Source: Candidatus Kuenenia stuttgartensis (GTDB lineage: Bacteria; Planctomycetota; Planctomycetia; Isosphaerales; Isosphaeraceae). From it: DNA of 64,000 nucleotides. Of this stretch, positions 44,042-54,238 are shown in pieces; within the stretch, counting starts at the first letter, position 1; each line of letters begins with the position of its first letter. The notes under the pieces are model-generated. The model saw only the letters and a program-made list of their open reading frames with translations. It had not been told where the DNA came from and searched no databases. The translations under genes were made by a program, and so were the position numbers. Location of the stretch: the NCBI GenBank assembly GCA_945865635.1, contig CAMBEP010000007.1, positions 1 through 64,000 on the forward strand, read 5' to 3'.

Positions 44042-44854
44042 ATGATGATCCGGCGAAAATGGCTGAGCCTGACCGCGGGCTTTGTGATGGTCAGCAAAGA
44101 GGCCAGTTCGCAGCAGGCCAAGCCGTCGGCGGCCGACAAGAAATCGACCGACAGAACGGTCGCAGCACGGGCCAGGATGGTCCAGCGACATTTGAAAGAA
44201 CATGGTATCAAGAACCCGCGTGTGCTCGACGCCTTCCGCACGGTTCCACGCCACGAATTCATCCGGGTCGAGGTCAGGCACCTGGCTTACGAGGACGAGT
44301 CGATTCCGATCGGCGAGGGCCAGACCATCACACCACCGTTTGACGTGGCCTTCATGACCGAAGCGCTTGATCCACAACCAACGGATAAAGTTTACGAGGT
44401 GGGCACGGGCTCTGGTTATCAGGCGGCCATCCTGGCCCAGCTTGTCAAGGACGTTTATTCCGTAGAGATCCATAAGTCTTTGGCAGATGGGGCCGCCAGG
44501 ATTTTGAAAAAGCTTGGCTATGACAACGTCAAGAGTCGTCATGGCGATGGTTATGAAGGCTGGCCAGACGCGGCTCCGTTTGACGCTGTGATTGTGACCT
44601 GTGCGCCTGAGAAAGTGCCTCAGCCGCTTGTCGATCAGCTCAAAGAAGGCGGGCGAATCGTAATCCCGCTGGGCGACCGCTATAAGCAGTCGGTTTTTAT
44701 CATGTACAAAAAGGGCGGAAAACTCACGGAACCGAAGGCCATTCGGCCCACACTTTTTGTACCCATGACAGGCCGGGCGCAGCGTGAAGCAGCTTCTGAT
44801 AGCGGCAAGGGTGCTATCCAGAAGAAGGATTTGAACGACACAAAACCGAAATGA
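44042..44854 (+). CDS. pcm: Protein-L-isoaspartate O-methyltransferase, probably exported
   Basis: About 270 residues from ATG 44042, with AGAGGTGA just upstream. Residues ~55-245 are a SAM-dependent PCMT that repairs isoaspartyl residues: motif I VYEVGTGSGYQAAILAQL, the GQTITPPFDVAFMTE substrate region, and post-I YSVEIHK. The N-terminus (MMIRRKWLSLTAGFVM...) looks like a signal or anchor sequence, unusual because PCMT is normally cytosolic and SAM is absent outside. The C-terminus has a Lys-rich tail. Its stop overlaps the next start (ATGA), so it is coupled to the large gene after it. Confidence 0.9.
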   Translation: MMIRRKWLSLTAGFVMVSKEASSQQAKPSAADKKSTDRTVAARARMVQRHLKEHGIKNPRVLDAFRTVPRHEFIRVEVRHLAYEDESIPIGEGQTITPPFDVAFMTEALDPQPTDKVYEVGTGSGYQAAILAQLVKDVYSVEIHKSLADGAARILKKLGYDNVKSRHGDGYEGWPDAAPFDAVIVTCAPEKVPQPLVDQLKEGGRIVIPLGDRYKQSVFIMYKKGGKLTEPKAIRPTLFVPMTGRAQREAASDSGKGAIQKKDLNDTKPK

Positions 44855-47817
44855 CCATGGCGAGAACCACCGTGCCGACCAGACATTGCCTGTTTAACGG
44901 ATTTTTGCTCTTTGCCATAAGCATCGCAACGGCTGGTTTAATCGAGCCGGCCAGCGGCCAGGCTCCGACAAAACCGGGGGCTCCAGTTTCGGAACAGGGG
45001 CTGATCAGGCGTCGTCCGCCCAAGCCGGTGGACGAGTTTGAAGTCGATCTTGACCCAGCCGACAAGAAGCCGGATGGCTGGTATAACGATCGCGATGCCC
45101 TGCTTGTGAGCCCGGGCCACTCAGGCCAATACTGCTTGAGGCTGGTCAACGACAAGCCTGGGAGGCCGGCACGCATCAGTCAGGGATTTGGTGTGGATGG
45201 GCAGAAATTCAAGGCCCTGAGACTGGGTGCCTGGGTTCGTGTCAAAGAGGTTATCTCAGGCGAGCATCAGGGAGAAGACCCAAGCCTCCTGTTCGATTTT
45301 CTTGACGCCCGGCTTCTGACGGCATGTCGCAGCATGGTCGGACCACTCAATGACGTTACTGTCGGTGAAAACCGATGGTTCTATATCTCAAAAATCATGC
45401 CGGTCCAGCCTTCGGTTGTAGATTGCATTATGACCGTGGGTTTGATGGGTGCAACCGGCCAATTTGAAATCGATCAGATGGAATTGGAGCTGATTCCGAG
45501 AGAATCGCCGCCCATCACAAACCTGGTTCCGAACCCCGATTTCCTCAATGGCGACTGGAAACCAGAGAGCTGGACGATTGAAGGCTCTGCAAAGCGAGTG
45601 ACGGATGGGTACAAGTCGCCTACTGCAATGGAGATCGGTCGAGGCATGGGCCGAACTCTTACGAGCCTTGGGCGGAATGTCAACGACCTTCAGAAACTGA
45701 GCGTTTCCATGATGGCCCGGAGCCAGGGCTTACGACCTTCCGGAGGCGCTCTGGCAAGCCTTTACTTTGTGGATGAACGTGGTCGGGCGCTTCCAAATCG
45801 GGCATCGCAGGGCATGATTCGCTTCAGCGGAAGTTCAAGCTGGACGCTGCGCGAAGCGGTTGTCGACGTGCCATCAGGTGCGATCGGGGCGGTGCTGCAA
45901 CTGGAAAAAGTGGACGTGGCCGGCAGCCTGACATTTGATCAGGTCAATGTCGCAGATGCAAACGACCCCAAGGCTGCGGAATGGACCCCGCGCAATGTCA
46001 TGCTGACTGACGACGCCGACGGCTGGCCGGAATATCAGTCCTTCAGTGCCATTGAATCCGGTTCTGTCCTGGACACCACCCAGTGGGGCCTGAATCTGCC
46101 CAAAGGCAGACTGAGCGTTAAAAACGGTCATTTTGTCGATGCCGAGGCGAATCAGGCCAGACTTTGGGGTGTCTCGCTCATGGCCACGGCCGGCTTTCCG
46201 GAAGAGGCCAAAGCGGCATCGATTGCAGATCGATTGCACAAGCTAGGTGTGAATGTGGTGCGGTTTGGCGACCTCGATATCGCCTCAGGCCCTGGGCGAA
46301 GCCTGATCGACGATGTGCGCGACGATACCCAGGGCCTCGACCCCGTATCGTGGGCCCGAATGACAAACTTCCAGTCAGAATTGGTCCGTCGTGGAATCTA
46401 TTACTCCATGGAAATGCAGGCCCATCGCCGATTTCGCGAAGGCGACGGCATCAAAGATGTCCGCAAAATGCCGGCCGGCGGTGGCCCCGCCGCCGTATTT
46501 GACCCGCAACTGACCACCATAATCACGGATCTGTCAAAAACCATTCTCTCTGAACCCATTGCAGCCGATGGCAAGACCATGATCGACGATGACCATCTGG
46601 CCTGGGTCACCCAGATGGGCGAAATCTCACTGATGGATCTCGCCAGCCCGGCAACATCGCTTTCAGAGCTCCAGAATTCGGTTTTAAATGACTTGCAAAA
46701 GGCTCAGAAAGCCAGTAGCAAGACCAAGGCCCTGATCGAAATCGAAAAGAAAAGGCTCTCCCAATGGGCTCAGGAATTGAAAGCCTCTGGACTCAAATCG
46801 CCCATCGCCGGAGTCGGTCACTGGCGTCGCGACTCCGAATGGAATGAAGCCTTTGCATCGCCGGGACTTGGCCTGATCGAAGATCGCAACTACTGGCCTT
46901 ACGCCCCATGGCTCCAGCCAGAATATCGCAGCGCAATTTTTGATTCCGCAAAGTCGTTTGGTAATATCTCGAGCTCAAAACGCCAGAAAGAAATGGCTTA
47001 TGTCATGGCCCAGTGGTGTACCCAAAGCCAGGGTGCCTGGGCTTTACCGTCCGAGGCGGTCGACATCCTGCTCGGCGCATATTCGGCAAGAGTACTCGAT
47101 TTTGATGGACTATTGCGACGCGGCTTGTCCGTGCATCCTGAAGCCTGGGGCGAATCTGCCACGGGCACCGGCGGCGACCGCAATATTTTTGTGCTGGCCG
47201 AATCCTTGTCCGGCATGCCTCAGATGTTGGCCATGATGCCCCATGTGGCGTCCATTCTGCGACGGGGCCGGGATCTTGCAAAACCCGCTCCCGTCAAACC
47301 CGTAACCAAATCAAGATCCAAGATCAATCTGCCTGAAATTGTGGAAATACCGGGCTGGAATTCTGCGGAAGGCACGCTGCGACTGGAAACACCTTACACG
47401 GCAGGGCTGGCTGGACGAATCATGCCATCGGATGAACTCGACCCGAAATTTGGTCCACTGGAACTCGAATCCCAGATCCCGTTTGGAGTGATTGTTGCCA
47501 GTTCGGCCACGCAGGAAACCCTGTCAAAATCAAGTCGAATTTTGGTCACTTTGATGGGCAAAGCGATTCCAACCGGACTGCGATATGCCGACAACTGGCA
47601 AAAAGAGGTGACTGACCCCGGCAGGCCACCACTGCGTCTTGAGCCTGTCAAAGGCAAATTCCTCTGGAATGGGCCCGGCTCGATCAAAGCCTATCAGGTG
47701 GACAACACAGGCAAACGTGGGCCAGAGCTAACCGTAAAAACCGAGAACGGCAAACAAGTCGTAAGCCTTGACATCGCCAATGGTGGGCCGCATGTTGAGA
47801 TTCTGGTCAATCGCTAA
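44851..47817 (+). CDS. Large exported glycoside-hydrolase-like protein
   Basis: 988 residues with a signal peptide (GFLLFAISIATAGLIEPASG). Two N-terminal beta-sandwich regions (~60-215 and ~225-380) resemble carbohydrate-binding modules. Residues ~400-780 read like a clan-A TIM barrel: RLSVKNGHFVDAEANQARLWGV, then IADRLHKLGVNVVRF, as in GH5/GH42-type enzymes. I could not place the catalytic Glu residues with confidence. A C-terminal beta region follows. Coupled to pcm by a four-base overlap. Confidence 0.7.
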   Translation: MTMARTTVPTRHCLFNGFLLFAISIATAGLIEPASGQAPTKPGAPVSEQGLIRRRPPKPVDEFEVDLDPADKKPDGWYNDRDALLVSPGHSGQYCLRLVNDKPGRPARISQGFGVDGQKFKALRLGAWVRVKEVISGEHQGEDPSLLFDFLDARLLTACRSMVGPLNDVTVGENRWFYISKIMPVQPSVVDCIMTVGLMGATGQFEIDQMELELIPRESPPITNLVPNPDFLNGDWKPESWTIEGSAKRVTDGYKSPTAMEIGRGMGRTLTSLGRNVNDLQKLSVSMMARSQGLRPSGGALASLYFVDERGRALPNRASQGMIRFSGSSSWTLREAVVDVPSGAIGAVLQLEKVDVAGSLTFDQVNVADANDPKAAEWTPRNVMLTDDADGWPEYQSFSAIESGSVLDTTQWGLNLPKGRLSVKNGHFVDAEANQARLWGVSLMATAGFPEEAKAASIADRLHKLGVNVVRFGDLDIASGPGRSLIDDVRDDTQGLDPVSWARMTNFQSELVRRGIYYSMEMQAHRRFREGDGIKDVRKMPAGGGPAAVFDPQLTTIITDLSKTILSEPIAADGKTMIDDDHLAWVTQMGEISLMDLASPATSLSELQNSVLNDLQKAQKASSKTKALIEIEKKRLSQWAQELKASGLKSPIAGVGHWRRDSEWNEAFASPGLGLIEDRNYWPYAPWLQPEYRSAIFDSAKSFGNISSSKRQKEMAYVMAQWCTQSQGAWALPSEAVDILLGAYSARVLDFDGLLRRGLSVHPEAWGESATGTGGDRNIFVLAESLSGMPQMLAMMPHVASILRRGRDLAKPAPVKPVTKSRSKINLPEIVEIPGWNSAEGTLRLETPYTAGLAGRIMPSDELDPKFGPLELESQIPFGVIVASSATQETLSKSSRILVTLMGKAIPTGLRYADNWQKEVTDPGRPPLRLEPVKGKFLWNGPGSIKAYQVDNTGKRGPELTVKTENGKQVVSLDIANGGPHVEILVNR

Positions 47818-47936
47818 TCTGCCAGACACGGCACTGGACGATCCGTTATAATCACATTTATCAAAAGCGAGGATCTGCTTGCCGTGCACGCAAGAGTTTG
47901 ATCATAAGCCTTTAATCCTAGAATCAATGGCGACAA

Positions 47937-50039
47937 ATGTCCGAAAATCCACCTGCCGGAAGCTCTGCTCATCAGCCCAACCGGCTCGCCACGGAAACCA
48001 GCCCTTATCTTTTGCAGCATGCCCATAATCCGGTCGACTGGTATCCCTGGGGCGAGGCCGCACTGGCACGCGCCCGATCCGAAAACAAGCCCATTTTTCT
48101 ATCTGTGGGCTATTCGGCATGCCATTGGTGCCATGTGATGGAACGCGAGAGCTTTGAGAATCAGGCGATGGCCGACCTGATGAACGAGCGATTCATCAAT
48201 GTGAAGGTCGATCGCGAAGAACGCCCTGATATTGACCAGATTTACATGAGTGCCGTGCAGGCCATGACAGGCCGGGGCGGCTGGCCAATGTCCGTTTTTC
48301 TGACGCCCGAGGGCCAACCCTTTTTTGGTGGAACCTATTACCCGCCGGAAGATCGACACGGCATGCCGGGCTTTCGTCGGGTGATCCTCTCTGTGGAGCA
48401 AGCCTGGAAAACCCGCAGAAAAGAGATCGAAGATTCGGCCGCCGACATGACGGCCCATCTGGCCGATCTCGCCAAGCTGCCGAAAGCGGAATCCGAGCAA
48501 TCGCTGGGCATGGATATTCTTGAGGCCGCCTCAGTCGCCTTGCGGCGCCAGTTTGACCCGGTCCACGGGGGCTTCGGTCAGGCCCCGAAATTCCCCCATC
48601 CCATGGATTTGCGATTCCTGCTCAGGCACGGGGCCCGTGCTGGCGATGCCCACGCCCTTCACATGGTACGTCACACTCTTGACAAGATGGCCAGAGGCGG
48701 GATCTACGACCACCTGGGCGGCGGCTTTGCCCGCTATTCGACCGATGCCAAGTGGCTTGCCCCCCACTTCGAAAAAATGCTCTATGATAACGCTCTGCTG
48801 GCGTCGGCCTATACAGAAGCGTATCAGATGACCGGCGACCCCGATTTAGCCCGCGTCAGCCGCGAGACTCTGGATTATTTGATCAGCCGAATGACCGACC
48901 CGGTCGAGGGCGGTTTTTACGCCACGGAAGACGCTGACAGCGAAGGCGAGGAAGGCAAGTTCTATGTCTGGGCCAAGTCAGAAATTGAGGCCATTCTCGG
49001 GCCTGAGCGAGCCGAGCGGTTTTGCGTGGTTTACGATATAAGCCCTGATGGGAATTGGGAATCGCACAATATCCCTAATTTGATCAAGCCCATGGATCAG
49101 GCGGCAAACAATTTAGGCACAACAGAGGACGAGCTTCGTGCCGAGCTTGACCTGGATCGCTCCAAGCTCTTCAATGTACGGGCCCTTCGCATTCCGCCTG
49201 CCAAGGACACCAAGGTCCTGACCGGCTGGAACGGCCTTGCCATGGCCGCATTTGCCGATACCGCATGGGCTCTGGACGAGCCAAGATATCTCCAGGCAGC
49301 TCAAAATTGTGCAGCCTTTCTAAAGCGCCGGATGATCGGTCCGGACGGATTGCTTTTGCACTCCTTCAAAGACGGACAAGCCAGGTTCAATGCTTATCTG
49401 GACGACTATGCGGCCGTGATTGACGGCCTGGTCAGGCTCTTCGAAGCCGGCTCTGACCAGCAATGGCTCGACTGGGCCAAGGAATTGGCCGATACCATGA
49501 TCCGGGAGTTTCGCGATGTGGTCGACGGCGGTTTCTTCTATACCGGTCGGACACATGAAACGCTGATCCTGCGGAACAAGGATTATCAGGACAACGCCAC
49601 CCCTTCAGGCAATGCTCTGGCAGCCACGGCTTTAGCCAGGCTGGGCCGGATCACGGGCGAACAGAAATATACGGATCAGGCCTGGAAAACCCTAAAGAGC
49701 ATGACGACCATCCTTAAGCGTTATCCGATGGCCGCAGGCCAGGGCTTGATCGCGCTTGACTTCCTTTTGTCAAATGGCCCGGAGGTGGTTCTGGTCTCGC
49801 CTCTTGCGACGGACGACTACAAACACGCCAGGCATCTTTTGTCCAAGAGGTTCCTACCCGGGCGGGTCACGGTGGCCAATATCGCTGGCGTACTGGACGA
49901 CTTTGAACTGGCCAGAAATCGCCCCTCACAAGGCGGTCAGGTCACAATCTATCTCTGCCAGGGCCAAACTTGCGAGGCTCCAATTGCAGGCTTGGACAAC
50001 TTGAAAAAACGGCTCACAGGCATGCCCACATATCCCTGA
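47937..50039 (+). CDS. YyaL-type DUF255 (thioredoxin-like) protein
   Basis: 700 residues. The N-terminus has the DUF255 thioredoxin-like domain: [24 protein letters not shown], then the redox [14 protein letters not shown] and [12 protein letters not shown], with [14 protein letters not shown]. The remainder is an (alpha/alpha)6-barrel like those of glycosidases ([24 protein letters not shown]). The family is widespread; a metabolic or protein-quality role has been proposed but the reaction is not settled. Cytoplasmic, no signal peptide. Confidence 0.93.
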   Translation: MSENPPAGSSAHQPNRLATETSPYLLQHAHNPVDWYPWGEAALARARSENKPIFLSVGYSACHWCHVMERESFENQAMADLMNERFINVKVDREERPDIDQIYMSAVQAMTGRGGWPMSVFLTPEGQPFFGGTYYPPEDRHGMPGFRRVILSVEQAWKTRRKEIEDSAADMTAHLADLAKLPKAESEQSLGMDILEAASVALRRQFDPVHGGFGQAPKFPHPMDLRFLLRHGARAGDAHALHMVRHTLDKMARGGIYDHLGGGFARYSTDAKWLAPHFEKMLYDNALLASAYTEAYQMTGDPDLARVSRETLDYLISRMTDPVEGGFYATEDADSEGEEGKFYVWAKSEIEAILGPERAERFCVVYDISPDGNWESHNIPNLIKPMDQAANNLGTTEDELRAELDLDRSKLFNVRALRIPPAKDTKVLTGWNGLAMAAFADTAWALDEPRYLQAAQNCAAFLKRRMIGPDGLLLHSFKDGQARFNAYLDDYAAVIDGLVRLFEAGSDQQWLDWAKELADTMIREFRDVVDGGFFYTGRTHETLILRNKDYQDNATPSGNALAATALARLGRITGEQKYTDQAWKTLKSMTTILKRYPMAAGQGLIALDFLLSNGPEVVLVSPLATDDYKHARHLLSKRFLPGRVTVANIAGVLDDFELARNRPSQGGQVTIYLCQGQTCEAPIAGLDNLKKRLTGMPTYP

Positions 50040-50157
50040 GGCATCCCATGACACCGGTTCCCTGAAATAACTCTTGTGGGTTTCAGTGATTTCCGCTTAT
50101 GATGCCCATACTCGACTTTCATCTTATCTTCACAGCATCTGAAAGGTTCAACAGGAC

Positions 50158-51525
50158 ATGATCAATCGAAGGCTCATTTCCGGCTTGGTTCTGGTGGGAT
50201 GTCTGGCTATTGGTTTCTGGTCCGAAACCGACGCCGCCAAACCAAAGGATGAAATGCTTGAACTTTACGGCCAGTTTGTGGATGCCGTAGAGAAGGTCGA
50301 AGCGAATTACGTACGTCCTGTAGAACGCAAGGAATTACTGGAGTCGGCCCTCAATGGCATGCTTCAGAATCTTGACCCGCACTCCAACTACATCAACACC
50401 TCCGGCTGGAAGCAATTCCGTCGCCAAATCGAAGGCAGTTTTGGTGGAGTGGGCATTCAGGTGGGCACGGACAATGCCAATCGGCTCAAGGTGATTGCAC
50501 CCCTGGTGGGCTCGCCAGCTTATGAAGCTGGAATCATGCCTGAGGATGTGATCATGGAGATTGACGGCCAGTCGACTGAGGGCATGTCTCTGGACCGTTC
50601 GACCGAACTGATGCAGGGCCGCCCCGGCACGACTGTCAAGGTCAAGGTGAGGCACCGCGATGGTGAATCCGAAGATCTTTCCATCAATCGTGCGATCATC
50701 GAGCTGCCAACCGTGCTTGGCGACCACCGCAACCCCGACGATTCCTGGGACTTCATGCTGGACCCGGCGGCCAAGGTCGGCTATGTGCGGCTGACAAGCT
50801 TCGCCCAGAAGACCGCCCAGGAACTTAGGGCCGCTCTCACACAACTCAAAAAAGACGGCATGAAGAGCCTGATTCTTGACCTCAGGAATAATCCAGGCGG
50901 ACTGCTCCCTTCAGCCATTGAAATCTCCAACATGTTTGTCGGTGAAGGCAAAATTGTCAGCACCAAGGGCAGAAACACCGTGGAACGCGTCTTTGACGCC
51001 GATAAGAACAAGGTTGTGACCGATGTGCCCATGGTCGTTCTGGTCAATGGGAATTCGGCTTCCGCCTCAGAAATCGTTTCCGCCTGCCTCCAGGATCACA
51101 AACGAGCCACTGTCGTAGGAACCCGCTCTTACGGCAAAGGTTCTGTCCAGAATATTGTTGAGATGGAAGACGGGCAGGGTGTCCTGAAATTGACGGTTGC
51201 CACCTACTGGAGACCCTCTGGCAAGAATATCCATCGATTCAAAAACGCCAGAACAGCCGATGAATGGGGTGTTTCGCCCAACCCCAATATGGAAGTCAAG
51301 CTGACCGACAAAGAGACCATTGACTGGATCGTCGGGCGCCGCGAACGCGATCTTGTCACTTTCGGCAAGCGAAAGTCCAAGACCGACGACGGAGCCAAAA
51401 AAGAAGCCGAGGCCAAGCAAAAGGCTGAGAAGGATCTCGCCAGGTTTGTTGACAAACAACGCGATAAAGCCGCCGAAATTGTCAAGCAACTTGCAACCGC
51501 TTCCAAGGTCCAGCCCAACGCTTGA
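50158..51525 (+). CDS. S41-family C-terminal processing peptidase (CtpA/Prc-like)
   Basis: 455 residues with an N-terminal signal/anchor (LISGLVLVGCLAIGFWSE). A PDZ domain (~95-175: GGVGIQVGT, GIMPEDVIMEIDGQ) precedes the S41 catalytic domain with Ser302 in NGNSASASE and Lys327 in YGKGSVQ, spaced 25 residues as in E. coli Prc. It degrades or trims periplasmic proteins. The C-terminal ~60 residues are a charged Lys/Glu/Ala helix. A short A-rich run lies in the gap after it. Confidence 0.95.
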   Translation: MINRRLISGLVLVGCLAIGFWSETDAAKPKDEMLELYGQFVDAVEKVEANYVRPVERKELLESALNGMLQNLDPHSNYINTSGWKQFRRQIEGSFGGVGIQVGTDNANRLKVIAPLVGSPAYEAGIMPEDVIMEIDGQSTEGMSLDRSTELMQGRPGTTVKVKVRHRDGESEDLSINRAIIELPTVLGDHRNPDDSWDFMLDPAAKVGYVRLTSFAQKTAQELRAALTQLKKDGMKSLILDLRNNPGGLLPSAIEISNMFVGEGKIVSTKGRNTVERVFDADKNKVVTDVPMVVLVNGNSASASEIVSACLQDHKRATVVGTRSYGKGSVQNIVEMEDGQGVLKLTVATYWRPSGKNIHRFKNARTADEWGVSPNPNMEVKLTDKETIDWIVGRRERDLVTFGKRKSKTDDGAKKEAEAKQKAEKDLARFVDKQRDKAAEIVKQLATASKVQPNA

Positions 51526-51660
51526 TTGCTCTCGGCCTGACCCCCAAAAAAAAACAGCAGGTGGTGCGTTGCACAATCCATGTAGCGCACCCATTGCGTT
51601 TGATTCCATCAATGAATCTCAAATCCTCGTGACAAGCCTTTTTTCTATTTCTGATCTCTC

Positions 51661-52782
51661 ATGATCCTCCATATTTACTCAGGTAATCTGTTTGGCGGAA
51701 TTGAAACAAATCTTTTGGCCCTCATGAATGCAGATTCAGGGCGATTTGATCAAGGCCCTGACCGTCATCAACTGGCTTTATGTTTCGAAGGGCGACTCTC
51801 TCAGGAACTGCTCCGAATGGGGCGCCCGCCAATCATGCTCTGCCCGGTGCGCATGCGATACCCATGGACTCTCTGGCGGGCTCGCCGCATATTACGGCAG
51901 GCTTTATTAAAATCTAAAATCAAATTCATTGTCGCCCATGCCGCGTGGTCCTATAAGCTGGTTTGGCCGGTCGCCCGCGAATTTCGGATTCCGATTGCAT
52001 TCTGGAATCACGATATCCTCACTGGCTCAAATTCTCTGGAGCGGTTTGCGGCCGCACATCCACCCGTAAAACTATTGACCAACAGCCAATTTACAGTCCC
52101 CGGAATGGAATCACTCTTCCATCGCCATGTCGATGCCGTGATTTACCCGGTCGCACATCTGAAAACCGTCGCGGATAAATCGCTCGCCCGCCTTCAAATC
52201 CGCAACGAATTCCAAACACCTCAAGACTCGGTCGTCATCACCCAGTTCAGCCGATTCGAACGCTGGAAAGGGCAGTCGCTGCTCTTATCGGCTCTCGGCC
52301 ACCTCAACGAGGACCCGTCCTGGCGACTTTGGCTGGTTGGCGGTGTTCAAAAACCCAATGAAATTCAATTCCGCGACGAATTAATCGCCCAGGCCAAAAA
52401 ACTCGGTATCTTTGAGAGGGTTCGTTTCACTGGCCAACGATCCGATATCGCCCAGGTCCTGGCAGCGTCCGACATCCACACCCAGCCCAACCTTCAGCCC
52501 GAACCGTTTGGCCTTTGCTATATCGAGGCCTTGGCGGCAGGGCTTCCCAGCGTAGCCGTCAATTTCGGCGGTGCTGCCGAAATCCTGACCCCGGAATGTG
52601 GCCGACTCGTCCCGCCCGACGATCCCCTATGCTTGTCCGACACACTTTCGGGCTTGATTCGAAACCCCAATTTACGCAACGATCTAAGCAGGAATGGGCC
52701 AGCTCGCGCTCGCTTTTTGTGCGACCCTGTCATGGCAATCCGCCAGCTTGAACAAACCCTCATGAGTCAATATTCGCCTTGA
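51661..52782 (+). CDS. GT4-type glycosyltransferase
   Basis: 373 residues, GT-B fold, glycosyltransferase family 4/1. The N-terminal domain has NLFGGIETNLLAL; the C-terminal domain has QFSRFERWKGQSLLLSAL and the nucleotide-sugar-binding E-x7-E region PEPFGLCYIEALAAGLP followed by GAAEIL. Probably transfers sugars to a lipid- or surface-polysaccharide precursor. Its stop overlaps the tsaD start by one base (TGATG). Confidence 0.9.
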   Translation: MILHIYSGNLFGGIETNLLALMNADSGRFDQGPDRHQLALCFEGRLSQELLRMGRPPIMLCPVRMRYPWTLWRARRILRQALLKSKIKFIVAHAAWSYKLVWPVAREFRIPIAFWNHDILTGSNSLERFAAAHPPVKLLTNSQFTVPGMESLFHRHVDAVIYPVAHLKTVADKSLARLQIRNEFQTPQDSVVITQFSRFERWKGQSLLLSALGHLNEDPSWRLWLVGGVQKPNEIQFRDELIAQAKKLGIFERVRFTGQRSDIAQVLAASDIHTQPNLQPEPFGLCYIEALAAGLPSVAVNFGGAAEILTPECGRLVPPDDPLCLSDTLSGLIRNPNLRNDLSRNGPARARFLCDPVMAIRQLEQTLMSQYSP

Positions 52783-53888
52783 TGGAAGCCGACACCACCG
52801 CCAGCCCCTTCTACATGCTGGCCCTCGAAACCACCTGTGATGAAACTAGTGCCGCCGTCATAGAAGGCCCTTGGCCGCCTGTTTCTGACCTTGACTCAGG
52901 CTGGCCTGTGCCCAGGTGCCTCTCCAATATTGTCTCCAGCCAGGTTGATCTGCACAGCCCCTATGGCGGGGTGGTGCCCGAAATTGCCTCCCGCGCACAC
53001 CTTACAGCCATTCTGCCGGTCATCCGACAATCGCTCGACGCCGCTGGAATCGACTATCCAGACCTCAGCGCCATTGCCATTGCCACCAAGCCTGGCCTCG
53101 TAGGTGCTTTGGTGGTCGGCTTGAGTGTCGCAAAAACTCTCTCGATCGTACTTGGCAAGCCTCTCATCACCTACGACCACATGGAGGCTCACCTCTATGC
53201 CGCCCAATTGGCCACCCCCTCGGCCCATATTTTCCCGTGCCTTGGTCTGATCGTATCCGGTGGCCACACCACTCTGATGGATTGCCAGACGGCGCTCGAC
53301 ACCACATGGCTCGGCGGCACTCTCGACGACGCTGTGGGCGAGGCTTTCGACAAAGTGGCCAGCATGCTCAGGCTGGGATATCCAGGTGGGCCCGTCATTC
53401 AGAGGGCGGCTGAGTCTGGCGATCCGAAATCGTTTGATTTCCCTCGCCCTTTTTCGCAGGAAACTCGCTTGGTTTTCAGCTATTCTGGATTGAAAACAGC
53501 CGTTTTACGGGCCTTGCAAGCCAATAAGCCCATGGCCGATGACCCCTTGCAAAGACCTCTCCTGATCGCCAACCTTGCGGCCAGCTTCCAGGCAGCGGCC
53601 GTTGAAAGTGTTGTGATCAAGACCCGCCAGGCCCTCAGGCAAACAGGCCACAAGCGACTCGTCGTAGGCGGCGGAGTGGCGGCCAACAGATTACTGCGCA
53701 AGGCTCTGGAAGAAATGTGCCACCGGCAAAAGGCCGAGCTTTTCATCCCGCCAATGTGGCTTTGCACCGATAACGCCGCCATGGGGGCCGTGGCTTACCT
53801 AAAGCTCTGCCGTGGCGAACTGGCCGACCTCGACTGCGATGTGGTGGCTGGCCTATTGCGTCCAAACAACGGCCGCAACAAGAGATAA
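52782..53888 (+). CDS. tsaD: tRNA N6-adenosine threonylcarbamoyltransferase TsaD
   Basis: 368 residues from the ATG at 52782. Makes t6A37 in ANN-decoding tRNAs with TsaB, TsaC and TsaE. Signatures are ALETTCDETSAAV at the start, the metal-binding HMEAH in YDHMEAHLYA, VSGGHTTLM and VVGGGVAANRLLR. The length is slightly above the usual ~340 because of an insertion (PWPPVSDLDSGWPVPRC) in the first domain. No tsaB or tsaE is adjacent. Confidence 0.97.
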   Translation: MEADTTASPFYMLALETTCDETSAAVIEGPWPPVSDLDSGWPVPRCLSNIVSSQVDLHSPYGGVVPEIASRAHLTAILPVIRQSLDAAGIDYPDLSAIAIATKPGLVGALVVGLSVAKTLSIVLGKPLITYDHMEAHLYAAQLATPSAHIFPCLGLIVSGGHTTLMDCQTALDTTWLGGTLDDAVGEAFDKVASMLRLGYPGGPVIQRAAESGDPKSFDFPRPFSQETRLVFSYSGLKTAVLRALQANKPMADDPLQRPLLIANLAASFQAAAVESVVIKTRQALRQTGHKRLVVGGGVAANRLLRKALEEMCHRQKAELFIPPMWLCTDNAAMGAVAYLKLCRGELADLDCDVVAGLLRPNNGRNKR

Positions 53889-54238
53889 AAGCAAGGGAAG
53901 CCTGCCCTGAATCAAGCCAGAGCCTGTTGGCTCCGTGCGGTCACGATTCGACCGGGACCGGAAACGAGTGTAATCTCCCAAAAAAAAAGGCATTCAAGAT
54001 CATAAAGAAGGTTGCCATTAACTGAGCCGCATTCCGCATTGACCTCTTTCTCTATTACAGTTGTCGCGGCCACACATGATACATCGTATCAGAATGATGC
54101 CGGAGGCATCAAAGCAAGTAGCCGGTGGTTGAGCGAAGCGACACCTTCCGGTGTTATGAGATGGGGGTAAAAGCTGCTGGCACCCCGGCAGGGGTGCAAG
54201 ACCTTATGCCGCATTGTCGTCCACCGGCATCGTCGCGA
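53889..54238. other. Intergenic region holding a hairpin-rich repeat
   Basis: 350 bp between the convergent tsaD and GNAT genes. The first ~200 bp show nothing clear apart from an A-run near 53980. The second half holds the hairpin element described separately at 54096-54235. Confidence 0.5.
54096..54235. repeat. Candidate dispersed palindromic repeat (multi-hairpin)
   Basis: Three ordered stem candidates lie in ~140 bp. gatgcc/ggcatc (54096-54110) has a 3-nt loop. The segment ccggtggttgagcgaagcga (~54121-54142) is followed by acaccttccggtgt, which can form a hairpin. gcacccc/ggggtgc (54180-54197) is a perfect 7-bp stem with a 4-nt loop. I recall similar ggttgagcgaagcg sequences as intergenic repeats in planctomycete and verrucomicrobial genomes; only one copy is in this window, so its repetitive nature is unproven here. 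Confidence 0.5.
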
